Origin: Halanaerobium saccharolyticum subsp. saccharolyticum DSM 6643
GTDB lineage: Bacteria; Bacillota; Halanaerobiia; Halanaerobiales; Halanaerobiaceae
Direction of reading: 5' to 3'
Assembly (NCBI RefSeq): GCF_000350165.1
Contig: NZ_CAUI01000023.1
Location: 496,001-560,000, forward strand
DNA length: 64,000 nt
The notes under the pieces were generated by a model. That model searched no databases, was not told where the DNA came from, and saw nothing but the letters and a program-made list of their open reading frames with translations. Positions 7,196-14,501 of the stretch are shown piece by piece (within the stretch, counting starts at the first letter, position 1; every line of letters begins with the position of its first letter). A program made the position numbers and the translations under genes.

Positions 7196-7242
7196 AGCAA
7201 TATTCTCTGTTTTTAAGTTTTCCGTTACTTTCGGGAAACTAC
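7196..7242 (+). repeat. 47-base hairpin repeat, copy 2
   Basis: Contains GTTTTCCGT-tactt-TCGGGAAAC (7217-7239). The stem is kept and the loop differs by one base. The copies start 121 bases apart. Confidence 0.65.
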
Positions 7243-7375
7243 CGTATCTAATAATTATATACCTTAAATTTTACTATATCAATGATTCCAGCAAGCGGAA
7301 ACAAGAACAAGTTAAAATTCTAGATGCATTATAAAAAATAGCAGATCTATATTAGTATAAAACATAGACTCATAA

Positions 7376-7672
7376 TTATAGTTCCTCTCGATTTTGTAGT
7401 TCTGGTTGATTTCTATTTTCTAAAAAGTCATCAGAAAAACTATCTAAACTTTTGGCTAATTCCTCAAAAGTATTATTATATTTCTGGTTTGTTTTATCAA
7501 AAGCTTTAGCCCATTCTTCAGTTTCAGGATTAAAAGTAGTTACTGTAAAACCATCTTCGCTTTCAATAATATAAAGTTCTTCATCTTCTTTAAGATTATA
7601 TTTTTCTTTAAGCTCTTTTGGAATAGTAAAAACGTAGCTGTCACCAACTTTTCTCAGTTTTACAGTTTTCAT
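7376..7672 (-). CDS. AbrB/MazE-type antitoxin, orphan
   Basis: A 98-residue protein with an N-terminal swapped-hairpin AbrB domain: VKLRKVGDSYVFTIPKELKE, then DEELYIIESEDGFTVTT (residues 3-50). The C-terminal half (EEWAKAFDKTNQKYNNTFEE...) is acidic and probably disordered, as in antitoxins that wrap a toxin. The family usually pairs with Fic/Doc or MazF toxins, but nothing codes for one downstream before the gene-free stretch. The start has GAGGTGATCGACT just upstream. It is divergent from the ribbon-helix-helix gene at 7797, which may share its promoter region. Confidence 0.78.
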   Translation of the reverse strand: MKTVKLRKVGDSYVFTIPKELKEKYNLKEDEELYIIESEDGFTVTTFNPETEEWAKAFDKTNQKYNNTFEELAKSLDSFSDDFLENRNQPELQNREEL

Positions 7673-7796
7673 AGTCGATCACCTCGATCATATTATAGCA
7701 TTTATATTATTCGAAAGCCAAGCAAAAAGCTTAATTACTGCCGTTGTTTAGCAACACATGCCGCGATATAATTATATAAGTGAAGAGGTGATACTA

Positions 7797-7952
7797 ATGA
7801 AAAAGAAACTCACTATAAGTATTAATGACGATCTTATAGATTTTGCTCATAATTTTTCAAAAGAAACTAATCAGTCTATTTCCCATATTGTAGAAGAATA
7901 TTTAGCTGAATTAAAAAAGCAACATGAAAAAGAGTTAAAGAACAGAAATTAA
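7797..7952 (+). CDS. Ribbon-helix-helix antitoxin-like protein (DUF6364 type)
   Basis: A 51-residue protein beginning MKKKLTISINDDLIDFAHNF, a ribbon-helix-helix strand followed by two helices, with a basic/acidic tail (KKQHEKELKNRN). This matches DUF6364/ParD-like antitoxins normally linked to a PIN toxin, but no toxin follows: the next gene is convergent and overlaps by four bases. GAGGTGA lies before the ATG at 7797; a longer start at 7758 would add 13 residues without better support. Confidence 0.7.
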   Translation: MKKKLTISINDDLIDFAHNFSKETNQSISHIVEEYLAELKKQHEKELKNRN

Positions 7953-8458
7953 ATAAAGATATTTACCGGCTCCAGGTGCTCCACCTTTAAATCCGGATTC
8001 CAGTGCAGAAGCAGACTCTCCTCTTTATTTATCCGGGCCAGTTCTTCCTCTGCAGTAAATACTTCAAACTCCAAATTGTTTTCCCTCAAGACTAAAGAAA
8101 CCAGATCCAGGATCTCATCTTCCTCTTCATCACTGTAGAGATAGAGATCTTTATCCTCTTTTTCAGCCCGGGCTGCCAATTTTAGCACCTCAGCCTCAAT
8201 TTTTTTAATTGCCTGATAAGATTTTTTAACATATGTAATAGTCTTTTTGGTTTTTTCTTTAATACCAGCCGGGGTTAAGATGTATTTAATATTCCGGGAA
8301 TTAAGCCTTTCAATTTTAATCAGACCCTTTTTAGCACACTTTTTAAGCAGGGTATTAACCAGACCTAAAGAAATACCGGCCTCTTTTGCTATTTCCCGCT
8401 GAGAAGGGCTATCTTTGCTGTTTAGTATATTTAAAATATCAGTTATTTTTTCTTCCAT
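7949..8458 (-). CDS. Winged-helix regulator of the EPS-associated MarR type
   Basis: A 169-residue protein. Residues about 1-85 form a winged helix (SQREIAKEAGISLGLVNTLL, then KKGLIKIERLNSRNIKYILTP) and continue as GIKEKTKKTITYVKKSYQ, a pattern typical of MarR-like regulators found in exopolysaccharide clusters. The rest (residues 90-169) is acidic with no domain I recognise. It overlaps the upstream nucleotidyltransferase gene by 16 bases, so the two are translationally coupled. This is unusual: minimal nucleotidyltransferases usually pair with HepT, and here the regulator takes that position. It may control the polysaccharide genes near the left edge, or act as an antitoxin/toxin partner. 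Confidence 0.7.
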   Translation of the reverse strand: MEEKITDILNILNSKDSPSQREIAKEAGISLGLVNTLLKKCAKKGLIKIERLNSRNIKYILTPAGIKEKTKKTITYVKKSYQAIKKIEAEVLKLAARAEKEDKDLYLYSDEEEDEILDLVSLVLRENNLEFEVFTAEEELARINKEESLLLHWNPDLKVEHLEPVNIFI

Positions 8459-8754
8459 ATTAACGACTCCTGATCTCTAATAACTTCTTTTTTGAAATCT
8501 TCTTTTTTTGCAAATTTTTTCAACCCACTATACGTAATAATATCAACTGATAAACCCAGAGCTTCTTCAATATCTAATTTTACAGCGGTTAATTCAAACA
8601 AATTATTTTGAGAAAGTTCTACAATTAAATCAAGATCACTTTTCCCATTAACAGCTTCACCGCGAGCATAGGAACCAAATATTCCAGCTTTCTTGATATT
8701 GTGTTTATTTAATATGTCTTTGATCTTTTCTTTCTCATCCTGTGAAAGATTCAT
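8443..8754 (-). CDS. MntA-like minimal nucleotidyltransferase paired with a regulator
   Basis: A 103-residue nucleotidyltransferase with G-S-x10-D-x-D as FGSYARGEAVNGKSDLDLIV (residues about 26-45) and the downstream VDIITY strand that supplies the third acidic residue. The catalytic set appears complete. It is first in a two-gene operon and overlaps the winged-helix gene by 16 bases. No HEPN protein is adjacent, so the AMP-transfer target of usual MntA proteins is missing; the regulator downstream may be the substrate. An AAGGAG site precedes the ATG. Confidence 0.82.
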   Translation of the reverse strand: MNLSQDEKEKIKDILNKHNIKKAGIFGSYARGEAVNGKSDLDLIVELSQNNLFELTAVKLDIEEALGLSVDIITYSGLKKFAKKEDFKKEVIRDQESLIWKKK

Positions 8755-8973
8755 AATTGATATCTCCTTATAGTAAAAACTTAAATCTGATTATATTATA
8801 TCACCTACTATGAAGATTATAAATAAAAAAATTGAATTTGAGCCAGTTTCAAAGATCATTATTGGACATCTTAACTTGATGAAAACTTAACAAAAGTTAC
8901 CTTGACCAAAAATTATCATTAATATATAATTTCATTATTACTACAGCACAAACATAAAGTAGGGGGTTAAAAA

Positions 8974-10533
8974 ATGCAGGATTTAGTAACTAGTCAGGCC
9001 CATTTTAAATCAATTATAGAAAACAATTCTCTATATATCGACAAAACAGAATTCGTCTACAAAATCGCAAACAGTGAGGAAAAGTTTTTTCTGCTCAACC
9101 GCCCCCGGCGTTTTGGTAAGTCATTATTTGTTAACACCCTAAAGAGTTTTTATCAAGGAGAAAAAGAGCTTTTTGCCGGCTTAGATATCTATAATCAGGA
9201 CTGGCAGTGGGAAGAATATCCGGTTATTCACCTTGATTATTGTGCGGTTGTTGCAGAAAGCACAGAAAGTCTGGATAAATCGCTGGGTTATGCCCTGGAG
9301 AGAGTCGTAAGAGAATATGATCTGAAACTTGAAGCCAATACAGCTCCCAGGATGTTAAAAAATTTAATCCTAAAATTATATCAAAAATTTGATAAAAAAG
9401 TTGTGATTCTAATTGATGAATATGATAAGCCTGTATTTGCAAGTCTAATCGATTCTCACAGCTATCAGTTTGATTTTGGGAAATATGAGAGGTTTCAAAA
9501 AGCACTTAAGTCATTTTATCAGATTTTAGAAGAGCTTGCAGATCATCTGGAAAAAGTCTATCTGACAGGTATTATTAAATTTGGCAGCAGTTCAATTTTT
9601 CCGGATTCAATTAACTTAGTTGAACTGGATCAGAATTCTGAATTTGCAGAGCTGCCTGGATTTACCGAATCAGAATTAGATCAGTATTTAACTCCTTATT
9701 TCTCCAAACTTAAAGCCAAATATGAACTTACTACAAAAGAAGTAAAAAAAGCTTTTAACGAGCATTACCTGGGTTACCGCTTTACGGAAAAAGATATTAA
9801 GGTCTATAATCCTTTTGCAGCAGCAAGAGTTTTAGATTTTGGTTCTTTTGATAACCACTGGTTTAACAGCGGCTCACCAAAATTATTGTTCCATCTTATT
9901 CAGAGAGAAGATTTTAATATTACAAAGTTCGAAGATTTAAAAGTGGAAAAAAGCAAACTAAATCCGGCCAGCATCAAAGAGTTAACACTTATTTCTTTTA
10001 TGTATCAGACCGGATATTTAACAATTAAGGAAATTTCAGCTTATGGTTTAGTAAAATTGGGTTTCCCGAACTTTGAGGTGGAAAGCAATTTTTTAATTAA
10101 TCTGCTGGATTTTCTGACTAACGACAAAATTAATCGTGTAGATATTTATTATTTAAGAAACTCTCTTGTTAAAAATGATGAACAGCAGTTTAGAAAATAT
10201 CTCAATTCAATAATTGATGATCTTAAAAAAATAGCAATTAATCAGTCAGATTCAGTTAAAGAATTCTACCAGCAAATTTTCTATTTAATTGCAAAAGCTC
10301 TAAGCAGTCTTTATCTAAAAGTATCTTCTGAAGTATTAAACAATAAAGAAACAGTAGAATTTAGAGTTAAAACGGAGGATAATCATTTTCTGCTTTCTTT
10401 TCACTATGGGCAGAAGGAAGAAATATTTAATCAGCTTAAAGCAGAATCTGAAACTGAAAAGGACTCTACTTATATTTCAATAAATTTTGATCTTAAAAAA
10501 AGAGATTTGGCTGAGGTTGAGATTAAAAGTTAA
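8974..10533 (+). CDS. AAA-ATPase-like protein with degenerate PD-(D/E)XK nuclease tail
   Basis: A 519-residue protein. The N-terminal AAA-ATPase-like domain (DUF1703 group) shows YIDKTEFVYKI, Walker A NRPRRFGKSLFV (about residues 43-54) and Walker B VVILIDEYDKPV (about 145-156). The C-terminal region, about 415-519, sits where relatives carry a PD-(D/E)XK nuclease. The family motifs GRIDL and FEFK are replaced by VEFRV and LSFHYG, so the nuclease acidic residues and lysine appear lost. AGGGGG lies before the ATG. The 3' end overlaps the convergent gene at 10530 by four bases. Members are common, mobile and of unknown role; a part in DNA conflict is inference. Confidence 0.8.
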   Translation: MQDLVTSQAHFKSIIENNSLYIDKTEFVYKIANSEEKFFLLNRPRRFGKSLFVNTLKSFYQGEKELFAGLDIYNQDWQWEEYPVIHLDYCAVVAESTESLDKSLGYALERVVREYDLKLEANTAPRMLKNLILKLYQKFDKKVVILIDEYDKPVFASLIDSHSYQFDFGKYERFQKALKSFYQILEELADHLEKVYLTGIIKFGSSSIFPDSINLVELDQNSEFAELPGFTESELDQYLTPYFSKLKAKYELTTKEVKKAFNEHYLGYRFTEKDIKVYNPFAAARVLDFGSFDNHWFNSGSPKLLFHLIQREDFNITKFEDLKVEKSKLNPASIKELTLISFMYQTGYLTIKEISAYGLVKLGFPNFEVESNFLINLLDFLTNDKINRVDIYYLRNSLVKNDEQQFRKYLNSIIDDLKKIAINQSDSVKEFYQQIFYLIAKALSSLYLKVSSEVLNNKETVEFRVKTEDNHFLLSFHYGQKEEIFNQLKAESETEKDSTYISINFDLKKRDLAEVEIKS

Positions 10534-11774
10534 TTTGTTAATTTCTCCCAGAAACCGACTACTTTGTAGCCAAAAAATTCAGGATAGATTCTTTCATCAA
10601 TCACAGCATCATTAATCTTTTTAATATCCTGATAGTCGTCTGTTTCCAACAGCTCTTTGACCTCCGCTCTATAGTTGGAGAAAATATAAGCAAGAGCTGC
10701 CGAAGAATAGTTGGACTCTAAAAAATCTTTAGTTGCTTCAGCCAGCAAAATGATCACTTCATCCGAAATTGTTTCGACAGTTTCTGCTTTAAAATATCTG
10801 TTAACCCTCTGTTCAGCTAAATCTTTATCTGAATCTAAAAGTAAATTAACCAAAAGGCAGTATTTTTTCAAGTCATGCAGAACTTTATAGATCTCAGGAT
10901 ATTTTTTGAGGATAAATCTATTATCTAGTATGACATCTCCAATGTTAATATAGACTTTCTCATACAATTTTGTCAGTTCATAGTTTTGAACTTCCTGATT
11001 GGCCTGAACAATCATTTGAGCTGCTGGAATATTTGGCTCACCTATAATTTCTATTTCTTTGTTCATCTCTTTTTCTAATTCTCGGCGCTCAAGATTAAAA
11101 TCATCCCTATTATCAAAACTTTTAAAAAAGGCTTCATTGTTCTGATATCCATAAATACATGGTGGATCGTAAATTGCATCGTAAAAGTCTTTAATCTGAA
11201 GTTCATTTTCTCTAACAAAATTAGCAGCATTTTTAATTAAGGCTATAAAGAAAAACTCAATGGTTTCAATCTCAAACTCTGATAATTCTGCTGGATTATC
11301 TTTAGTTTGATCATTAAAAAAATTAAAATTTAACCCACCTTTAACATCATAGATTGAAAGCAGAAATACTTCATCCATCTCTTTAGGCTTGAGTTCAAAG
11401 TCAAAAATAAAAGTATTTTTGTAATCGCTACTTTTTTTTGCTGTTCCAAAAAAATATTCTAAGAAAACCCTCATATCTGGCAGATCAACCAATCCATTTA
11501 TTCTAAAATATTGATCAAAATCATGCATAGCAGTCCACTGACCAGAAGCAGAATTGAAAAATTCTATATAATTTCCACCACTGTATTTTGAACCTGCTCC
11601 TTCTCTCAATAATCTAAACTCATAGCTACCCTGGCCATTTTTAATCTGAAAATTAACCTGCTGCTTAATATAATCCTCTACTTCTGATTTTCTTAAATCC
11701 AGCATACTGGAAATCTTATCGACTGACATTCCTTCCATAAAGTAAAGCTTTTGAGATAGTGTTTTCTGATCCAT
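10530..11774 (-). CDS. Unknown 414-residue protein with N-terminal HTH-like segment
   Basis: I do not recognise the family. Residues about 12-35 (YFMEGMSVDKISSMLDLRKS) resemble the helix-turn-helix of sigma-region-4 or terminase-small-subunit proteins. The rest alternates aromatic-rich strands (YIEFFNSASGQWTAMHDF) with acidic helices; no membrane segment or signal peptide is visible. GGGGG lies six bases before the ATG. A palindrome (11802-11816) sits in the promoter region and could be its operator. It converges on the AAA-ATPase gene. Codon use and AT content look like the neighbours. Confidence 0.6.
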   Translation of the reverse strand: MDQKTLSQKLYFMEGMSVDKISSMLDLRKSEVEDYIKQQVNFQIKNGQGSYEFRLLREGAGSKYSGGNYIEFFNSASGQWTAMHDFDQYFRINGLVDLPDMRVFLEYFFGTAKKSSDYKNTFIFDFELKPKEMDEVFLLSIYDVKGGLNFNFFNDQTKDNPAELSEFEIETIEFFFIALIKNAANFVRENELQIKDFYDAIYDPPCIYGYQNNEAFFKSFDNRDDFNLERRELEKEMNKEIEIIGEPNIPAAQMIVQANQEVQNYELTKLYEKVYINIGDVILDNRFILKKYPEIYKVLHDLKKYCLLVNLLLDSDKDLAEQRVNRYFKAETVETISDEVIILLAEATKDFLESNYSSAALAYIFSNYRAEVKELLETDDYQDIKKINDAVIDERIYPEFFGYKVVGFWEKLTN

Positions 11775-11801
11775 TTTGACCCCCTTTTAAGGTTTAAAAT
11801 A

Positions 11802-11816
11802 AATACTATAAGTATT
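11802..11816. promoter_or_regulatory. Palindrome upstream of the 414-residue gene
   Basis: AATACT-ata-AGTATT, with a related half-site AAGTATTATA near 11829-11840. The spacing of about 28 bases suggests two operator half-regions on the same DNA face region; binding by the HTH protein itself is a guess. Confidence 0.4.
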
Positions 11817-11868
11817 ATTTAACGTATATAAGTATTATACCACTTAAAAAGATGTTTATAAATAAAAA

Positions 11869-11890
11869 ACCGTCCCGGGAAAAGGACGGT
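11869..11890 (-). terminator. Terminator after the fused MntA-HepT gene
   Basis: Minus strand: ACCGTCC-ttttccc-GGGACGGT region followed by TTTTTTATTT. A second hairpin AGCTGCT-ctctgc-AGCAGCT (11934-11953) lies between it and the stop codon. Confidence 0.8.
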
Positions 11891-12043
11891 AAAAACAAGG
11901 AGAAAAGTATCTAGTACTTTAAATCTATGTTATAGCTGCTCTCTGCAGCAGCTTCAAAAAGGGGATAAACTGTATTTCTTTTAGCTTAATTATATAATAG
12001 CAGCTCTGGATTAAAAATACTTTAAAAGAATATTAGAAGCAAA

Positions 12044-12886
12044 TTAGAAATATCTATTGACAATTAAATCAACATAACTTTCTATATCTTCCAAATTATT
12101 ATTTATTATTTGATAAATATATTCCTCATCAATTTGATCATAGAGATGGACAATCCTATTTCTGAATTTAGTCATTTTAACAAACTTTAACAGTAAATTT
12201 TCCTGGATAATCCCCTCAGCAGCAAGTATTCTAAAAGAATCAGCACTTGTATTAGGACTTGTATATCCTTCTCGATAAATAATATGGGCTGCTATATCTA
12301 ACATGGCTTCTACTGCTGCCAGTAGATTATATTTAGCAGTATCATAGTTCCTGTAATCTCTCAAAAAATCTTTCTTTTCAAGTTCAACCAGTTCTTTCAA
12401 TTTTTTTAGATTAGCTCTGATGAATTTTAGCTTTTCTGCTATCCGTTTATGATTTGTATCTGTTCTTTTCTCCTTTATTCCTGTAATATACTCCTGCTGA
12501 AATTTATATTTAATTTCTTCAGCCTCAGGACCATATTTTAAAATCTCTTCTTTAAACTCAGCAGTCTCAATTTCATCTCTGCTGTAAATTAACTTTCCAC
12601 TTCTAACTACTTCATACTTAAAAGCCAGTTCAACATTATTTAAGTTGATTAAATCAATATCATATTTTCCTAACTTCAATTCCAGGCGTGCTGCCAGCTC
12701 CATCTGCTTGGACATATCTGGTGGATCATCAAAAAATACAGCTAAATCCAGATCACTATAGGTATTTTGATACTTCGTACCATAAGAGCCAAAAATATAG
12801 GCCAGCTTAACATTTGCTTCTTTTTTTAAAAAATCAGCTATATTTTCTTTAAGCTCAGGCTTAAGCTTTCTCTTTAACTTTTCCAT
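12044..12886 (-). CDS. Fused MntA-HepT: nucleotidyltransferase joined to HEPN domain
   Basis: A 280-residue protein holding both halves of a HepT/MntA module. Residues about 1-105 are the nucleotidyltransferase with FGSYGTKYQNTYSDLDLAVF (G-S-x10-D-x-D) and DIDLINL. After a charged linker (about 105-150), residues about 150-280 are a HEPN domain ending with R-x4-H-x-Y as RNRIVHLY near 247-254. All catalytic motifs are intact. It follows a separate mntA-hepT pair by 26 bases on the same strand, so three genes make one operon. Fusion would hold toxin and modifying enzyme at 1:1 and could give cis modification of the tyrosine. GGTGAG precedes the ATG. Confidence 0.88.
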   Translation of the reverse strand: MEKLKRKLKPELKENIADFLKKEANVKLAYIFGSYGTKYQNTYSDLDLAVFFDDPPDMSKQMELAARLELKLGKYDIDLINLNNVELAFKYEVVRSGKLIYSRDEIETAEFKEEILKYGPEAEEIKYKFQQEYITGIKEKRTDTNHKRIAEKLKFIRANLKKLKELVELEKKDFLRDYRNYDTAKYNLLAAVEAMLDIAAHIIYREGYTSPNTSADSFRILAAEGIIQENLLLKFVKMTKFRNRIVHLYDQIDEEYIYQIINNNLEDIESYVDLIVNRYF

Positions 12887-12912
12887 GATCTCACCGTCCT
12901 GGATTGAAGGCT

Positions 12913-13326
12913 TTAATCAATATATTCCATATACCACCTGAAAATAACTTTTAAGTCAATTACATTTTCTTTAATGATCATCAGTAAAATCTCTGGATCT
13001 ATTTCTGCATAATCATGAACAATTACATTTCTGAATTTAGCCATTTTAATATAGCTCTCAACATTTTCTTTAATAATATGATTTTCAGCTAGAATCTCTA
13101 TAATCTCACTGTTAACTTTCGGATTGCCGAGCCGCTCATCACTTATAATATGACTGCCAATGTTCAGGACACTATCTACTGCTAAATGAATTGTTCTTTC
13201 TAAATAACGAAATAGAACTTTATCCCCAGCTAATCTTTCGAGGCTTAAATCCTGGTATTCCTCCAGATCATTGATATATTCTTCCAGGTGTTCAAGTTTA
13301 TTTCTGACTACTTCTGCATCTACCAT
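12913..13326 (-). CDS. hepT: HepT-like HEPN toxin, second copy
   Basis: A 137-residue HEPN protein with R-x4-H-x-Y as RNVIVHDY near residues 108-115 and the conserved helix AVDSVLNIGSHIISDE. It starts two bases after the mntA stop, with its binding site inside the end of mntA, so translation is coupled. It is more like the HEPN half of the following fused protein (shared ...IGSHII/IAAHII... and MAKFRN/MTKFRN patterns) than the HepT at 2527, pointing to local duplication. Confidence 0.87.
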   Translation of the reverse strand: MVDAEVVRNKLEHLEEYINDLEEYQDLSLERLAGDKVLFRYLERTIHLAVDSVLNIGSHIISDERLGNPKVNSEIIEILAENHIIKENVESYIKMAKFRNVIVHDYAEIDPEILLMIIKENVIDLKVIFRWYMEYID

Positions 13327-13328
13327 AG

Positions 13329-13751
13329 CTAAAACCTCTTTCCCAGGTGCTGATCATAAATTTTATAAAATTTACGCATATCTATATAATTTAAAATTGC
13401 TCTCTTTTCCAGCTCAACTCTGCGGCTCTGATCACTGCAGTAAATTAATTTTCCGTCCAGAATCTGATGTTTAAATTTTAAATCAACATTTTCAAAATCA
13501 ACAATATCAACTTCTATCTCAATTAATTTCTCCAGTGCGGCCATTAGTTCTAATTTTAAATCAAATCTTTTAAATTTATCCAATCCTTCTGAATAAATCA
13601 CAGCCAGATCCAGGTCACTATTTTGACTAAATCTTTCAGTATTAAAAGAACCAAAAATATAGACAGCTGAAATATCATTTCGCTTAGTAAAATAATCTCT
13701 GATTTTATTTTCAATTTCTTTTTTATTTACTTTAGCATTTCCGGATAGCAT
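13329..13751 (-). CDS. mntA: MntA-like nucleotidyltransferase antitoxin, second copy
   Basis: A 140-residue nucleotidyltransferase with FGSFNTERFSQNSDLDLAVI (G-S-x10-D-x-D, residues about 31-50) and VDIVDF as the third acidic strand. It is longer than the MntA at 2849 by a C-terminal helix (YIDMRKFYKIYDQHLGKRF) that corresponds to the linker of the fused neighbour. AGGGTG lies before the ATG. It leads the mntA-hepT-(mntA-hepT fusion) operon. Confidence 0.87.
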   Translation of the reverse strand: MLSGNAKVNKKEIENKIRDYFTKRNDISAVYIFGSFNTERFSQNSDLDLAVIYSEGLDKFKRFDLKLELMAALEKLIEIEVDIVDFENVDLKFKHQILDGKLIYCSDQSRRVELEKRAILNYIDMRKFYKIYDQHLGKRF

Positions 13752-13792
13752 AATTCACACCCTCTTTATTTAAAGCTGATTATAATCTTAAT

Positions 13793-14209
13793 TTAACTGC
13801 TGATGAAAATATTATTTAAAAAAGTACCCTTTTTTGTTTGATAAAGATTAAAATCAGAGTCAATAGAAACAATATCTTTAATATCTTCTCTTTCTGCCAC
13901 CGCTACCAGCGAAGCATCAGCAAAATCAGCAGCTAAATCATTATATTTTTTAGTTAAATCTATTACTCGCTTTAAAATATTTTGATCAAAGTTCAAAACT
14001 CTTAAACCACCTCGGTCCAGCCAGCTTAAAAAATCAAGTTGTACTTCTGTTGAAAAACTGAGCACATAAAGAGTTTCAGTTATTACCGGCCAGGTTGTAT
14101 ATAAATGACAATTATATGACTTTAAAAATTCTAACATTTGCTTATGATAAATATCATCTTTATCAAAAAGAGCAATCAATGGGCCAGCATCAACCAGAGT
14201 ATTTTTCAT
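13793..14209 (-). CDS. vapC: VapC-like PIN-domain toxin
   Basis: A 138-residue PIN ribonuclease. The acidic residues of the active site are visible: Asp in LVDAGPLIALFD (about 6), Glu in VITETLYVL (about 45), Asp in DFADASLVAVAE (about 96), and Asp in IVSIDSDF (about 115). VapC enzymes cut tRNA or rRNA. The ATG at 14209 gives the standard MKNTLVDAGPL beginning; a GTG at 14221 is possible. It overlaps the antitoxin gene by 20 bases, the usual order of a vapBC operon. Confidence 0.9.
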   Translation of the reverse strand: MKNTLVDAGPLIALFDKDDIYHKQMLEFLKSYNCHLYTTWPVITETLYVLSFSTEVQLDFLSWLDRGGLRVLNFDQNILKRVIDLTKKYNDLAADFADASLVAVAEREDIKDIVSIDSDFNLYQTKKGTFLNNIFISS

Positions 14210-14438
14210 GAATCTTATCACTCACTCTCTTCTTGTAAGTTGTTGAAAGCTCGCCTTTATTACTTCCATGTTTTCCAAATAGGTCTTGACCCAGTTGATA
14301 GGAATCCTTTTTCGTTTCTTTTTCGGCAATGTATTTATTTAAGGCCTCTTTAACCAGATAAGTCTTGGTGACATTTTCGGACTCTGCTAATTGATTTAAC
14401 TTTTTTTCCAAATCTTCTGGAAGTCTTACACTAATCAT
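14190..14438 (-). CDS. vapB: VapB-like ribbon-helix-helix antitoxin
   Basis: An 82-residue protein. ISVRLPEDLEKKLNQLAESE and VTKTYLVKEALNKYI form a ribbon-helix-helix DNA-binding domain (residues 2-42); the C-terminal half is basic and would wrap the PIN toxin. The ATG at 14438 has GGAGGTG eight bases upstream. A palindrome at 14452-14469 lies directly upstream of the binding site and is the likely autoregulatory operator. Confidence 0.88.
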   Translation of the reverse strand: MISVRLPEDLEKKLNQLAESENVTKTYLVKEALNKYIAEKETKKDSYQLGQDLFGKHGSNKGELSTTYKKRVSDKIHEKYSG

Positions 14439-14451
14439 CAGACCCACCTCC

Positions 14452-14469
14452 GTAATACTATTGTATTAC
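14452..14469. promoter_or_regulatory. Probable VapB operator
   Basis: GTAATAC-tatt-GTATTAC, perfect 7-base arms, ending just upstream of the vapB binding site. Ribbon-helix-helix antitoxins commonly repress their own operon through such a site. Confidence 0.65.
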
Positions 14470-14501
14470 ATGTTTATCTTTTTTACAATAGTTCTTTAAA
14501 T

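Larger units (their letters stand above)
6939..7375. other. 437-base gene-free stretch with two structured direct repeats
   Basis: No coding frame of note. It contains a CCTCC-ttaat-GGAGG hairpin (near 7050-7064), two copies of a 47-base repeat each holding a stable hairpin (7075-7121 and 7196-7242), and between them GACC-n14-GGTC (near 7161-7182). The density of stems suggests a structured RNA or decayed mobile DNA. Confidence 0.55.

Noticed and set aside
7096-7239. Hairpin repeats as a CRISPR array
   Set aside because: Only two copies, 121 bases apart, with similar flanking sequence, no regular spacers and no cas genes.
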